From Pseudomonadota bacterium (lineage in GTDB: Bacteria; Pseudomonadota; Gammaproteobacteria; Steroidobacterales; Steroidobacteraceae): a stretch of 64,000 nucleotides of DNA. The position numbers and the translations under genes are program-made. Of the stretch, positions 52,863 to 63,167 are shown piece by piece (the first letter of the stretch is position 1; every line of letters begins with the position of its first letter). The stretch covers positions 124,001 to 188,000 of the forward strand of contig JAFEDU010000006.1 in the NCBI GenBank assembly GCA_018241425.1. Direction: 5' to 3'. The notes below the pieces were generated by a model that was not told the DNA's origin, made no database searches, and saw only the letters and a list, made by a program, of their open reading frames with translations.

Positions 52863-53497
52863 TTAGCCGGCTGTGGGGGCGGCGTCGCGGCGGGAGTCCC
52901 GGGGGTCGAGGTGTCGAAGCTCACCGCGGGGGCGGTGGAGATCTGTTGCTCGTTCTCGACGGTGAAGTTCGGCTTCACCGGGAAGCCGAACATCTTCGCG
53001 GTGAGGTTCACCGGGAACTGGCGCACGGTCACGTTGTAGTCCTGCACCGCCTGGATGTAGCGGTTGCGGGCCACGGTGATGCGGTTCTCAGTGCCCTCGA
53101 GCTGCGCCTGCAGGTCACGGAAGTTCTGGTCGGACTTCAGCTGCGGGTAGTTCTCGGTGACGGCCAACAGGCTCTTCAGAGCCCCGCTCAGCTGGTTCTG
53201 CGCGGCCTGGTACTTCTGGAAGAGCTCGGGGTTGTTCAGCACCTCGGGGGTCACCTGGATGGTGCCCACCTTGGCGCGCGCCTCGGTCACCTCGACCAGC
53301 ACGCGCTGCTCCTGGGCGGCGTAGCCCTTGACGGTGTTGACCAGGTTCGGGATGAGGTCGGCCCGGCGCTGGTACTGGTTGACCACCTCGGACCAGGCGG
53401 CCTTCACGCCCTCGTCCTTGGTTTGCAGGGTGTTGTAGCCGCAGCCCGAGAGCAGCATCAGCGCGGCGGCAAGGAACGCATACGACCAGGCACGCAT
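52859..53497 (-). CDS. lemA: LemA family protein
   Basis: A 212-aa protein with a lipoprotein-like signal (Cys in LSGCGYN near residue 19). The LemA coiled-coil domain follows: WSEVVNQYQRRADLIPNLVNTVKGYA (about 35-60), then ARNRYIQAVQDYN and FPVNLTAKMFGF near 150-165. It ends in a short Pro/Ala tail. First gene of a lemA-TPM-TPM operon. Confidence 0.93.
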   Translation of the reverse strand: MRAWSYAFLAAALMLLSGCGYNTLQTKDEGVKAAWSEVVNQYQRRADLIPNLVNTVKGYAAQEQRVLVEVTEARAKVGTIQVTPEVLNNPELFQKYQAAQNQLSGALKSLLAVTENYPQLKSDQNFRDLQAQLEGTENRITVARNRYIQAVQDYNVTVRQFPVNLTAKMFGFPVKPNFTVENEQQISTAPAVSFDTSTPGTPAATPPPQPAK

Positions 53498-53665
53498 CGA
53501 ACTTCTCCTTATGATTCGCCCCCCGCCCCATGCCGGGGGACGGGGATTGTCACACGGGCGTGCCGGGGCGTCGATTTATGGAAAGCGCAGGGGGCTTCCC
53601 GGGTGGCCGCAGCGCACCACGGGCGCGAGGACTCTAATAAGGAGTGGCTGCAGATCCCTGAGGCC

Positions 53666-53695
53666 AAAAAAAACCCCAGGTTTTGAGGCCTGGGG
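53666..53695 (-). terminator. Rho-independent terminator
   Basis: On the minus strand, stem CCCCAGG with CCTGGGG (arms 53695-53689 and 53680-53674) and an 8-nt loop, followed at once by eight T residues. It lies about 50 bp after the small gene ending at 53747 and is the main reason to believe that gene is transcribed. Confidence 0.86.
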
Positions 53696-53746
53696 TTGGT
53701 AAGGGCGGACCTTCGATGAAGGGAAGGAAGTCCGCCAGGGGATACG

Positions 53747-53953
53747 TCAGTGCAATCGTGCCCAGTGAAGGATCCGGATGTCGTCCGAGTCCAAATCGAA
53801 ACTCTGTGCCAGGAGCGCGCGCAGTTCGCGGTTCGCCCGGTTCTGCTTCAGCGGCTCGCGCAGCTCCACCACCCCACTCCACTCGTTGCCCGGGGCGCTG
53901 CTCTTGGCGCGTCCGGCGTGGGTCACGAAGTGCGTGTAGTACTTGGTGGTCAC
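53747..53953 (-). CDS. Small conserved-looking hypothetical protein
   Basis: A 68-aa soluble protein of unknown function, starting at GTG 53953 and beginning TTKYYTHFVTHAGR. It has an acidic-aromatic C-terminus (SFDLDSDDIRILHWARLH). There is no signal or membrane segment. Support comes from the intrinsic terminator directly downstream on the same strand and from codon use typical of real genes here. No clear Shine-Dalgarno sequence precedes the GTG. It stands alone between lemA and greB, both of which read away from it. Confidence 0.65.
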   Translation of the reverse strand: MTTKYYTHFVTHAGRAKSSAPGNEWSGVVELREPLKQNRANRELRALLAQSFDLDSDDIRILHWARLH

Positions 53954-54065
53954 GGTTCAAAGCGTAGGCGCCGTGCCACCCGAAGGTCCGTGAGATATTC
54001 CACAGAAACCCCGAACTTCGGTAGAAGCCGGTGCGACATAATTCACAAAGAATGACCCGGACCGC

Positions 54066-54572
54066 ATGAGCCGCTACCGGCCCCGCACGCCTGCGGGCTC
54101 CAAGTACATCACCCCGCCCGGCCGCGAGCGCCTGCAGCGGGAGCTGGACGCGCTCTGGCGCGAGGAACGCCCGCGGGTGACGCTTGCGGTGCAGGCCGCC
54201 GCCGCCCAGGGCGACCGTTCCGAGAACGCCGAGTACACCTACGGCAAGCGCCGGCTGCGCGAGATCGACCGCCGCGTGCGCTTCCTGCGCAAGCGCCTGG
54301 ACGGGATGGTGGTGGTGGACAGCGCCCCATCGGACCCGAAGCGGGTGTTCTTCGGGGCCTGGGTGGAGCTGGAGGCCGAGGACGGCGCGCGCTCGCGCCA
54401 CCGCATCGTGGGCCCGGACGAGTTCGACATGGCGCCCGGGTACGTGAGCATGGACGCCCCGCTCGGGCGCGCGCTGCTCACCCGGAGGCTCGACGACGAG
54501 GTCAGCGTCGAGACCCCCGGGGGCAGCCGGGTCTACGTGATCGTTGCGATCGAGTACCTGCCGGGAGGCTGA
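54066..54572 (+). CDS. greB: Transcription elongation factor GreB
   Basis: Rescues backtracked RNA polymerase by stimulating transcript cleavage through the secondary channel. It is 168 aa. The coiled-coil tip reads QGDRSENAEYTYGKRRLREIDRRVRFLRKRL (in two parts about residues 48-78), with the Asp and Glu that coordinate Mg at the active site. The WREERP and VFFGAWVELE patterns are GreB-like rather than GreA-like. The C-terminal FKBP-like domain ends in a typical IEYLPGG. It is convergent with the homospermidine synthase gene. Confidence 0.95.
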   Translation: MSRYRPRTPAGSKYITPPGRERLQRELDALWREERPRVTLAVQAAAAQGDRSENAEYTYGKRRLREIDRRVRFLRKRLDGMVVVDSAPSDPKRVFFGAWVELEAEDGARSRHRIVGPDEFDMAPGYVSMDAPLGRALLTRRLDDEVSVETPGGSRVYVIVAIEYLPGG

Positions 54573-54582
54573 ACGCCGCCCG

Positions 54583-56007
54583 TCACCACACCACGCGCAC
54601 GTTCTTGAACTGCCACGGGTCGCTCTTGTCGAGGTCTTCCGGGAACAGCCGCTCGCGCTCGTGCAGCGGGGTCCACTCGGTGTACTCGCCCACCACCGGC
54701 CCCAGGTACGGCATGCAGATCTCGAGGTTGCGCTTGTAGTCCATCTCGTCCGGCTCGATCACCCCGAGGTTGGGGTTCTCCATCGCCCAGATGACCCCGG
54801 AGAGCACCGCGACGCACACCTGCAGGCTGGTCGCGTTGTTGTACGGGGCGAGCTTGCGGGCCTCCTGGATGGAGAGCTGCGAGCCGTACCAGTAGGCATT
54901 CTTCTTGTGGCCGGCGAGCAGCACGCCGAGCTCGTCGATGCCGCCGGTGATCTCGTCCATCAGGATGCGCTGGTGTTCCTGCTGCACGAAGTTGCGCCCG
55001 GCCAGCTCGTGCACCGACATCACCGCCGAGTCGCTCGGGTGGTAGGCGTAGTGCGAGGTCGGGCGGTAGGCGACCTGCGAGCCCTGCAGCACCGTGTAGT
55101 AGTCGGCGATCGAGATCGCCTCGCTGTGGGTGATGCAGAAGCCGTAGAAGTGGCCCGCCTTGGGCGTCCAGGTGCGCACGCGCGTGCCCGCCCCGGGCTG
55201 CATCAGGTAGATGGCCGCCCCCGAGCCGAAGTCGTGGCGCTTGCCGTCGCGCGGGAAGTTCTTCTCGTGGCTCCCCCAGCCCATCTCCGCCGGCTGGCAG
55301 CCCTCGCTGACGAAGCCGTCGACCGACCAGGTGTTCACGAACTCGCCCATCTTCTTGGGCTTGTCGGTGGTCTGCGAGTCGCGCTCGGCGACGTGCACCA
55401 CCTTGATCGAAAGCTTGCGGGCGAGGTTCGCCCAGTCGGCGCGCCCGGCAGGCTGGCCGGCATCCACGCCCGTGTCCTTGGCAATGTTGAGCAGTGCCTG
55501 CTTCAGGAAATGCGACACGAGGCCGGGGTTCGCGCCGTGGGTGAGGACGGCCGTGGGCGCGCGCGGGTTGCCCACGCGCAGCGCGAGCGCCTCCTCGCGC
55601 AGCGCGTAGTTGGTGCGCTTGGCGGCCGGCACGGTCGGGTCGGTGTAACCCCCGGGCCACGGTTCGATGCAGGTATCCAGGTACATCGAGCCCTTTTCCC
55701 AGCAGAGCTTGATGAGCGCGACGCTCGACACCTCGACCGAGACGTTGATGAGGAAGTCGCCGCGGCCCAGGAGCGGGGTGAGCACGCGCCGGTAATTCTC
55801 GCGTGTCAGCCGTTCCTTGATGAACTTGATGCCGTACTTCTGCGCTTCCTCTTGGCCCTTATCCTCGGCCGTGACGATCGTGATGCGTTCGGGGCTGATG
55901 CCGATGTGGCGCAGCACCAGGGGGAGCGTCCCCTGGCCGATGCTGCCGAAACCCACGAACAGGATGCGTCCCGGAAACTCGACATGAACTTTATGGCTGG
56001 TGGTCAT
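54583..56007 (-). CDS. Homospermidine synthase
   Basis: NAD-dependent enzyme that makes sym-homospermidine from putrescine (or from putrescine and spermidine). It is 474 aa with a Rossmann fold at the N-terminus (ILFVGFGSIGQGTLPL, about 15-30). The family motifs LDTCIEPWPGGYTD (about 110-123), THGANPGLVSHFLKQAL (about 158-174) and SHEAISI-type region near 285 follow. The neighbouring speA suggests agmatine-derived putrescine as the feed. Confidence 0.92.
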   Translation of the reverse strand: MTTSHKVHVEFPGRILFVGFGSIGQGTLPLVLRHIGISPERITIVTAEDKGQEEAQKYGIKFIKERLTRENYRRVLTPLLGRGDFLINVSVEVSSVALIKLCWEKGSMYLDTCIEPWPGGYTDPTVPAAKRTNYALREEALALRVGNPRAPTAVLTHGANPGLVSHFLKQALLNIAKDTGVDAGQPAGRADWANLARKLSIKVVHVAERDSQTTDKPKKMGEFVNTWSVDGFVSEGCQPAEMGWGSHEKNFPRDGKRHDFGSGAAIYLMQPGAGTRVRTWTPKAGHFYGFCITHSEAISIADYYTVLQGSQVAYRPTSHYAYHPSDSAVMSVHELAGRNFVQQEHQRILMDEITGGIDELGVLLAGHKKNAYWYGSQLSIQEARKLAPYNNATSLQVCVAVLSGVIWAMENPNLGVIEPDEMDYKRNLEICMPYLGPVVGEYTEWTPLHERERLFPEDLDKSDPWQFKNVRVVW

Positions 56008-56139
56008 GATGTTGTCGCTTTAGGCAGTCCTTCGGTAACTCGCGCGATGCGTGCGCGTGACCCCGGAGGGTACCAACTAAGTCCCGGGCGGCCAATTTTC
56101 CGCGCCCGACGGTCTCCGACCGCGCCGCGGGCGCGGCGC

Positions 56140-56808
56140 TCAGCCGCGCCAGTGCGGCGGGTAGGTGCGCTCGAAGCCCGGCTGGGCCGCCACGCGCGTC
56201 AGCCACCGGCCGAGCGCCGGGTAGTTGACCTCGACCGGCATGAACCGCGAGGCGAGCGCTGCGGCCTCGGGGCGCTCGAGCGCCCGCTTCAGGAGCTGGA
56301 TGCCGGGGAAGATCACCATGTCGACCGCGGAGTACGCATCGCCCACGATCCAGTCCGACTTCGACAGGCGCCCCTCGAGGGTGCGCGCCTCGCGGCCGAC
56401 GTCGTGCATGGCCGTCGTGATCTCCTCGGAGCCCAGGTCGGTCTTGCCCTTGTCCATGAAGATGGCGCGCGCGATCCTGGTGACGTTCGGCTCGATGTAG
56501 GCCGAGTACTCGCAGATCACCCGCATGATGGTGCCGGCTTCCTCCGGGCTGTTGCCGAAGATCGGCGGGTCGGGGTACTTGAGATCCAGGTAATAGAGGA
56601 TGGCGAGCGACTCGAAGCAGACGTAGTCCCCGTCCTTGAGCACCGGGACCCGGCCGCGCGGGTTCAACGCCAGCATCTGCGGGGACTTGTGTTCCTGCTT
56701 GGAGAACTGCAGCAGGTGGCTCGTGTAGGGCAGGCCCTTGCGCTCGAGCGCGAGCAGCACGCGCCAGGCGAAGGGACTGCCGCTGCCCCAGAACACCTCG
56801 ATTGCCAT
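56140..56808 (-). CDS. Glutathione S-transferase family protein
   Basis: A 222-aa two-domain GST. The N-terminal thioredoxin-like domain has FWGSGSPFAWRVLLALERKG (about 5-24) with a Ser at the active-site position. NPRGRVPVL (about 52-60) holds the cis-Pro, and FESLAILYYLD follows the glutathione gamma-Glu site. The C-terminal helical domain has VGDAYSAVDMVIFPGIQLL. ATG 56808 with GGAGG upstream was chosen over a longer frame. Divergent from the sulfurtransferase. Substrate unknown. Confidence 0.88.
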   Translation of the reverse strand: MAIEVFWGSGSPFAWRVLLALERKGLPYTSHLLQFSKQEHKSPQMLALNPRGRVPVLKDGDYVCFESLAILYYLDLKYPDPPIFGNSPEEAGTIMRVICEYSAYIEPNVTRIARAIFMDKGKTDLGSEEITTAMHDVGREARTLEGRLSKSDWIVGDAYSAVDMVIFPGIQLLKRALERPEAAALASRFMPVEVNYPALGRWLTRVAAQPGFERTYPPHWRG

Positions 56809-56871
56809 CGCGCCTCCGCAGCCCCCCGATGGAATGAATTGTATCGACAACCCCCAAGCGCCGAAAATGCA

Positions 56872-56899
56872 CGCACCCGCCACCTTTAAGGCGGGTGCG
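56872..56899 (+). repeat. Perfect 10-bp inverted repeat before the sulfurtransferase RBS
   Basis: CGCACCCGCC (56872-56881) and GGCGGGTGCG (56890-56899) with an 8-nt loop. The hairpin ends 2 bp before the GGAG ribosome binding site of the sulfurtransferase. There is no T tract on either strand. It could mask or insulate the RBS, or stop transcription coming from either divergent gene. Confidence 0.7.
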
Positions 56900-56912
56900 A
56901 CGGAGACCTGCG

Positions 56913-57770
56913 ATGCTGACCACGCTGATCGCGCCCGAGAAGCTCAATGCGCACCTCGATGACCCGGACTGGGCGATCATCGACTGCCGCTTCGAGCTCG
57001 CCCGCCCCGCCTGGGGCGCCGGTGCCTACGCGGCCGGCCACATCCCGAACGCCCAGTACGCGGACCTCGACGGAGACCTGTCCGGGGCCGCCGGCCCCCG
57101 CACCGGCCGCCACCCGCTGCCCGCGGTGGCTGAACTTGCGGCCACCTTCGGGCGCTTAGGGATCGATGCCGGGGTGCAGGTCGTCGCCTACGACCAGGGC
57201 AACGGCATGTTCGCGGCGCGCCTGTGGTGGCTCCTGCGCTGGCTCGGCCATGGCGCGGTGGCGGTGCTCGACGGGGGACTTCAGGCCTGGGAGCGCGCCG
57301 GGCTCCCGCTCAGCACCCGGGTGGTCACCCGGCCAGTGCGAAGATTCGAGCCGCGCGCCGCCCTCTCAGAGCCGCTCGGCACGGCGGCGATCGAGGCACT
57401 CGTCGCGGGCGGCGACCTCGCCCGCGGCCGCCGGCTCGTCGATGCGCGTGCCGCCGACCGATTCGCCGGCGAGAACGAGACCCTGGACCCGGTGGCCGGC
57501 CACGTGCCGGGTGCGGTGAACCACCCCTTCGCCGGCAACCTGGGGGCCGATGGCCGCTTCCTCGCGCCCGAGCTCCTGCGCGAGCGCTGGCTGCGCACCC
57601 TGGGGGCGACGCCGCCGGCCCAGGCGATCGCCATGTGCGGCTCGGGGGTCACCGCCTGCCACAACCTGCTCGCGCTGGAGGTGGCCGGCCTTCCCGGCGC
57701 CGCCCTGTACTCGGGCAGCTGGAGCGAGTGGATCCGGGATCCGCAGCGACCGGTGGCGCGCGGCGCGTAG
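56913..57770 (+). CDS. Sulfurtransferase (thiosulfate/3-mercaptopyruvate, two rhodanese domains)
   Basis: Transfers sulfane sulfur to cyanide or thiols. It is 285 aa with two rhodanese domains (about 1-135 and 150-280). The catalytic Cys is in the second, in MCGSGVTACHN (about 242-252). A CGSGVT loop is found in mercaptopyruvate-type and related enzymes, while classic rhodaneses have CRxGxT. The first domain is inactive, keeping the DCRFEL and AGHIPNA folds. ATG 56913 has GGAG 8 bp upstream. Confidence 0.92.
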   Translation: MLTTLIAPEKLNAHLDDPDWAIIDCRFELARPAWGAGAYAAGHIPNAQYADLDGDLSGAAGPRTGRHPLPAVAELAATFGRLGIDAGVQVVAYDQGNGMFAARLWWLLRWLGHGAVAVLDGGLQAWERAGLPLSTRVVTRPVRRFEPRAALSEPLGTAAIEALVAGGDLARGRRLVDARAADRFAGENETLDPVAGHVPGAVNHPFAGNLGADGRFLAPELLRERWLRTLGATPPAQAIAMCGSGVTACHNLLALEVAGLPGAALYSGSWSEWIRDPQRPVARGA

Positions 57771-57805
57771 CGGGCGCTGGGAAACAAGTTACCGCCGTGC
57801 GCCTC

Positions 57806-57832
57806 TTACTTCACACGCAATTTTGATATAAC
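57806..57832 (+). promoter_or_regulatory. Likely speA promoter
   Basis: TATAAC at 57827-57832 is a good -10 box in an AT-rich patch, with TTACTT at 57806-57811 as a weak -35 (15-bp spacer). Transcription would start around 57838-57840, at or next to the GTG start of speA. That would leave little or no 5' leader. Confidence 0.5.
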
Positions 57833-57839
57833 GCGCCCC

Positions 57840-59822
<1,983 letters not shown>

Positions 59823-59909
59823 CCGCCAACGCTCGTTCACGGACCGGGCTTGGGTTAGGCTTGAAAGCTTAAGCCCGGCCGAGCCTGAAGCCGGCAGGCC
59901 AGCATCACC

Positions 59910-61913
59910 TTGAACACCGACACCCCCGGCGGGACTCCCAAAGCCGCCCCGCCCGCGGGCGCAAGCCCGGAAGCCACGGCGTTCATCAGCTACGCCTCCG
60001 CCGACCGGGCCATGGCGGACGAGCTCACCGCCTACCTCGAGGCACGCGGCATCCGCTGCTGGATGGCCCCGCGCGACGTGCCCCCGGGCGCGCTCTACGC
60101 CGATGCCATCGTGCGCGCCATCAACGAGGCGCGCACCCTGGTCCTGATCCTGTCGCGCCACTCCACCGAGTCCCGCCACGTCGGCAAGGAGCTCGAGCGC
60201 GCCTCCTCCAAGCGCAAGGCAATCATCGCGGTGCGGCTGGACGATGCCGCCCTGCCGCCGGCGTTCGAGTATTTCCTCAGCGAATCGCAGTGGGCGGACG
60301 TGGCTGCGGAGGGCCGCGAGCGCGCCTTCGCGCGCCTCACCCAGGCCCTGCTCGCCCCGGGCAGCGCCCCGGCCGCGCCGCCGCCGGCGCAGGCACCGGA
60401 GCCTCCCGCCCGCGAGCCCTCACCGCCCGCCCCCGGGTCCGCCCCGCTCGGACGGGCGCGGTGGATCGCGGCAGCCCTGGTGCTGGCGGCGGTGCTCGCG
60501 GCGGGCGGGTACATGAGCCGCGTGCGCGGCACCGGGGCCCCGGCGCCGGTCACCACGGCCGACAAATCCATCGCGGTCCTGCCGTTCACCGACATGAGCG
60601 AGTCGCGCGACCAGGAATTCTTCGCCGACGGCATGGCGGAGCAGATCCTGGACCTGCTCGCCCAGATCCCCTCGCTCAAGGTGATCGCGCGCACCTCCTC
60701 GTTCCAGTTCAAGGGGCAGTCGGCGGACGTGCGCGCCGTCGGGGAGAAGCTCGGCGTCGCCACCGTGCTCGAGGGCAGCGTGCGCAAGGCGGGCGACCAC
60801 CTGCGCATCACCGCGCAGCTGATCCGCGCCGCCGACGGCTCGCACCTGTGGTCGCAGGTGTACGACGCCCAGGTGAAGGACGTGCTGCGCACCCAGGACG
60901 AGATCGCGAGCGCGGTAGTAAGCGCGCTCAAGGTCTCGCTCCTCGGCGCCCCGCCGGTGCGCCAGGCGGGCACCGCGAACCCGGAGGCCTACTCGCTCTA
61001 CCTGCAGTCGCTCGCGGACCTGCGCTTCGATGCCGACAGCGTGCAGCTCGCCACCGAGCGCCTGCAGCGCTCGCTGGCGCTCGATCCCAACTTCGCCCCC
61101 GCCTGGGCCCTGCTCGCGGACCTGTACTCGAGCGCCATGGTGTTCGGCGTCAAGGACTCCTACCAGGCGCTGCGCGAGCGCATCCTCGGCGCCGCCAACC
61201 ACGCCCTCGCGCTCGACCCCCGCAACATCGAGGCGCTCACCGCGATCTCGAACCTCTACTTCGTGGACTACGACCCGCAGCAGGCGGGCGAGGCGCTGCG
61301 CACGGCGCGCGAGATCGCCCCGCAGGACCCCAACGTGCTCAGCCAGGCGGCGTTCTTCGCCATCGGCAGCTGTCGCCTCGAGGAGGCCGAGCGCGATGCC
61401 CGCACCGTGATCGAGCACGACCCCCTCAACGTGGACTCCTACCGCATCCTGGCGACCGCGCTGTGGTTCCAGGGGCGGAACCGCGAAGCCGAGGACGCTT
61501 ACCGCCAGCTGCTCGTCTTCCGGCCCGACGCCGAGACCATGCGCTACCGCCTGGCCCTCATCCTGGTCACCGACGGGCGCGCCGGGGACGCTCTCAAGGA
61601 GCTACAGGACGAGAAGTCCGAACGCTGGCAGCTCATCGGGCGGATCATGGCTCTCGATGCCCTGGGTCGCCGTTCCGAGGCCGACACACTCTTAGGGCCC
61701 CTGACGGAAAACCCCGGCACCTGGCAGTACCAACTCGCCCAGATCCATGCGCTGCGCCACGACCGGGACGGCGCGTACATCTGGCTCGTGCGCGCCCGCG
61801 ACATCCACGACCCCGGCTACATCAACTACCTCAAGTGCGACCCGGCCATGAAGCCGATGCGAGACGACCCGCGCTACCAGGCGCTGGTCGCCTCCCTCAA
61901 GCTCCCGCCCTGA
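59910..61913 (+). CDS. TIR domain-transmembrane-TolB_N-like-TPR protein
   Basis: The 667-aa protein combines four parts. A TIR domain (about 22-150) starts TAFISYASADRAMADEL and has SRHSTESRHVGKELERA, where the Glu in KELERA sits at the usual NADase position. A Pro/Ala linker (150-185) and one TM helix (about 190-208) follow. Next is a periplasmic domain (about 217-345, SIAVLPFTDMSESRDQEFFADGMAEQIL) of the kind found in CadC- and adenylate-cyclase-linked TPR proteins. The rest is TPR repeats (350-660). The start is a TTG. Enzymatic versus scaffold use of the TIR is not known. Confidence 0.87.
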   Translation: MNTDTPGGTPKAAPPAGASPEATAFISYASADRAMADELTAYLEARGIRCWMAPRDVPPGALYADAIVRAINEARTLVLILSRHSTESRHVGKELERASSKRKAIIAVRLDDAALPPAFEYFLSESQWADVAAEGRERAFARLTQALLAPGSAPAAPPPAQAPEPPAREPSPPAPGSAPLGRARWIAAALVLAAVLAAGGYMSRVRGTGAPAPVTTADKSIAVLPFTDMSESRDQEFFADGMAEQILDLLAQIPSLKVIARTSSFQFKGQSADVRAVGEKLGVATVLEGSVRKAGDHLRITAQLIRAADGSHLWSQVYDAQVKDVLRTQDEIASAVVSALKVSLLGAPPVRQAGTANPEAYSLYLQSLADLRFDADSVQLATERLQRSLALDPNFAPAWALLADLYSSAMVFGVKDSYQALRERILGAANHALALDPRNIEALTAISNLYFVDYDPQQAGEALRTAREIAPQDPNVLSQAAFFAIGSCRLEEAERDARTVIEHDPLNVDSYRILATALWFQGRNREAEDAYRQLLVFRPDAETMRYRLALILVTDGRAGDALKELQDEKSERWQLIGRIMALDALGRRSEADTLLGPLTENPGTWQYQLAQIHALRHDRDGAYIWLVRARDIHDPGYINYLKCDPAMKPMRDDPRYQALVASLKLPP

Positions 61914-61914
61914 C

Positions 61915-62484
61915 TTACTCGAGCCCGGTGTGCCCCATGAGGGCGAGCACCCCGAGCACGACGAAGGCTGCGGCCGCGATCCGGTTCACGAGCTTCACGG
62001 GGACGCGGTGCGCGGCCACTCCGCCGAGCAGGATCACCGGCACGTTGGCGAGCAGCATGCCGAGCGTGGTGCCGGTGACCACCGGGATGAGGTCGCGGAA
62101 CTTCGCCGCCAGGGCGATCGTGGCGAGCTGGGTCTTGTCGCCGATCTCGGCCAGGAAGAAGGCGATCAGGGTGGTGCCGAAGGCCCCGTAGCGCGACGGC
62201 CGCGCCTCACCTTCCGGTTCCCGGTCGGGGATGAACATCCACACTGCCGTGCCGAAGAAGGAGGCGGCCAGCGCCCAGCGCATCACCCTGGGGCTGATGT
62301 AGGCGGCGAGCTCCGTCCCCACCCAGCCGGCGGCCAGGTGGTTGGCCAGCGTGGCCACCAGGACCCCCAGGATGACCGGGACGGGGGCCCGGAACCGGGC
62401 CGCGAGCACGAGGGCGAGGAGCTGCGTCTTGTCCCCGATCTCGGCCAGGGCCACGACGCCGGCCGAGACCAGCAACGCCTCCAT
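61915..62484 (-). CDS. TMEM165/GDT1 family cation (Mn2+/Ca2+) transporter
   Basis: A 189-aa inner-membrane protein with six TM helices in two repeats. Each repeat has the signature E-x-GDKTQ: AEIGDKTQLLALVLAARF (about 15-32) and AEIGDKTQLATIALAAKF (about 112-129). The acidic residues form the cation site. Bacterial members are usually manganese exporters. ATG 62484 was chosen since it begins the first helix and has GGGAG nearby; the frame is open further upstream. Convergent with the TIR gene by 1 bp between stops. Confidence 0.93.
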   Translation of the reverse strand: MEALLVSAGVVALAEIGDKTQLLALVLAARFRAPVPVILGVLVATLANHLAAGWVGTELAAYISPRVMRWALAASFFGTAVWMFIPDREPEGEARPSRYGAFGTTLIAFFLAEIGDKTQLATIALAAKFRDLIPVVTGTTLGMLLANVPVILLGGVAAHRVPVKLVNRIAAAAFVVLGVLALMGHTGLE

Positions 62485-62778
62485 CCCCAACTCTCCCTGG
62501 CTTTGTTTGCGAACCCCGGAAGCCGGGAGTAGCATGACACGGGCGTTCATATCCGTCGTGGATGAGTGCGCCTTGTTTGAATGTGTTGTTTTCGCATCCC
62601 TCCTCCCGCGCCCCCTCATCCGTGCGCGAACGCAGGTGCAGGCCTGCGGCCCAAGCGCTGCGCATTGACTGAAACTGCCGATCGTGTGCCTTGAAGCCTT
62701 GACCTGTTTATTTCACGCGGTACATGCGACCGACGCGTGCGGTACGCCGCTGTCCGCTTTTCCAAGAGAGAGTCCCGG

Positions 62779-63060
62779 ATGACGACGATTTACGTGGGCA
62801 ATCTGCCTTTCAACGCGACCGAGCAGGACGTGAAGGCCCTGTTTGAGCGCCATGGCAAAGTGGAATCAGTGAAACTCATCAACGATCGGGAGACCGGCAA
62901 GCCGCGCGGTTTCGGATTCGTCGACATGGGGCAGTCGGAAGCACAGGCCGCGATCCAGGCCCTGAACGGCTTCCAGATGAACGGCCGTCCGCTGCGCGTC
63001 AACGAGGCGCAGGAACGCCCGCAGCGCCCGCGTCAGGGCGGCGGTCCGTTCCGCCGCTGA
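62779..63060 (+). CDS. RRM-domain RNA-binding protein
   Basis: A 93-aa protein that is one RNA-recognition motif plus a short basic tail. RNP2 is IYVGNL (residues 4-9) and RNP1 is KPRGFGFVDM (about 42-51). The tail is Arg/Gln/Gly-rich (PRQGGGPFRR). The ATG at 62779 has AAGAGAGAG upstream. Such small RRM proteins are often cold-induced in proteobacteria. The 294-bp gap upstream is shared with the divergent GDT1 gene and has AT-richer spots but no clear promoter. A strong terminator follows. Confidence 0.93.
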   Translation: MTTIYVGNLPFNATEQDVKALFERHGKVESVKLINDRETGKPRGFGFVDMGQSEAQAAIQALNGFQMNGRPLRVNEAQERPQRPRQGGGPFRR

Positions 63061-63093
63061 ACCGCACCTTAAGCTCCAGCACCGACGCTAAGA

Positions 63094-63118
63094 AACCCCG
63101 CCTCGCGCGGGGTTTTTT
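63094..63118 (+). terminator. Rho-independent terminator after the RRM gene
   Basis: AACCCCGC (63094-63101), 5-nt loop, GCGGGGTT (63107-63114), continuing into a run of six T (63113-63118). It lies 34 bp after the RRM stop and is oriented for it. Confidence 0.9.
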
Positions 63119-63167
63119 AGCTCGGGCTGGGTCCTGCGTTTCCCGCCCCTGAGCCGAAGGTCCGCCC

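Noticed and set aside
62485..62736. Manganese (yybP-ykoY) riboswitch before the GDT1 transporter gene
   Set aside because: I looked for the GGGGAGTAG core on the minus strand and did not find it; the only similar string is on the wrong strand. A covariance-model search would settle it.
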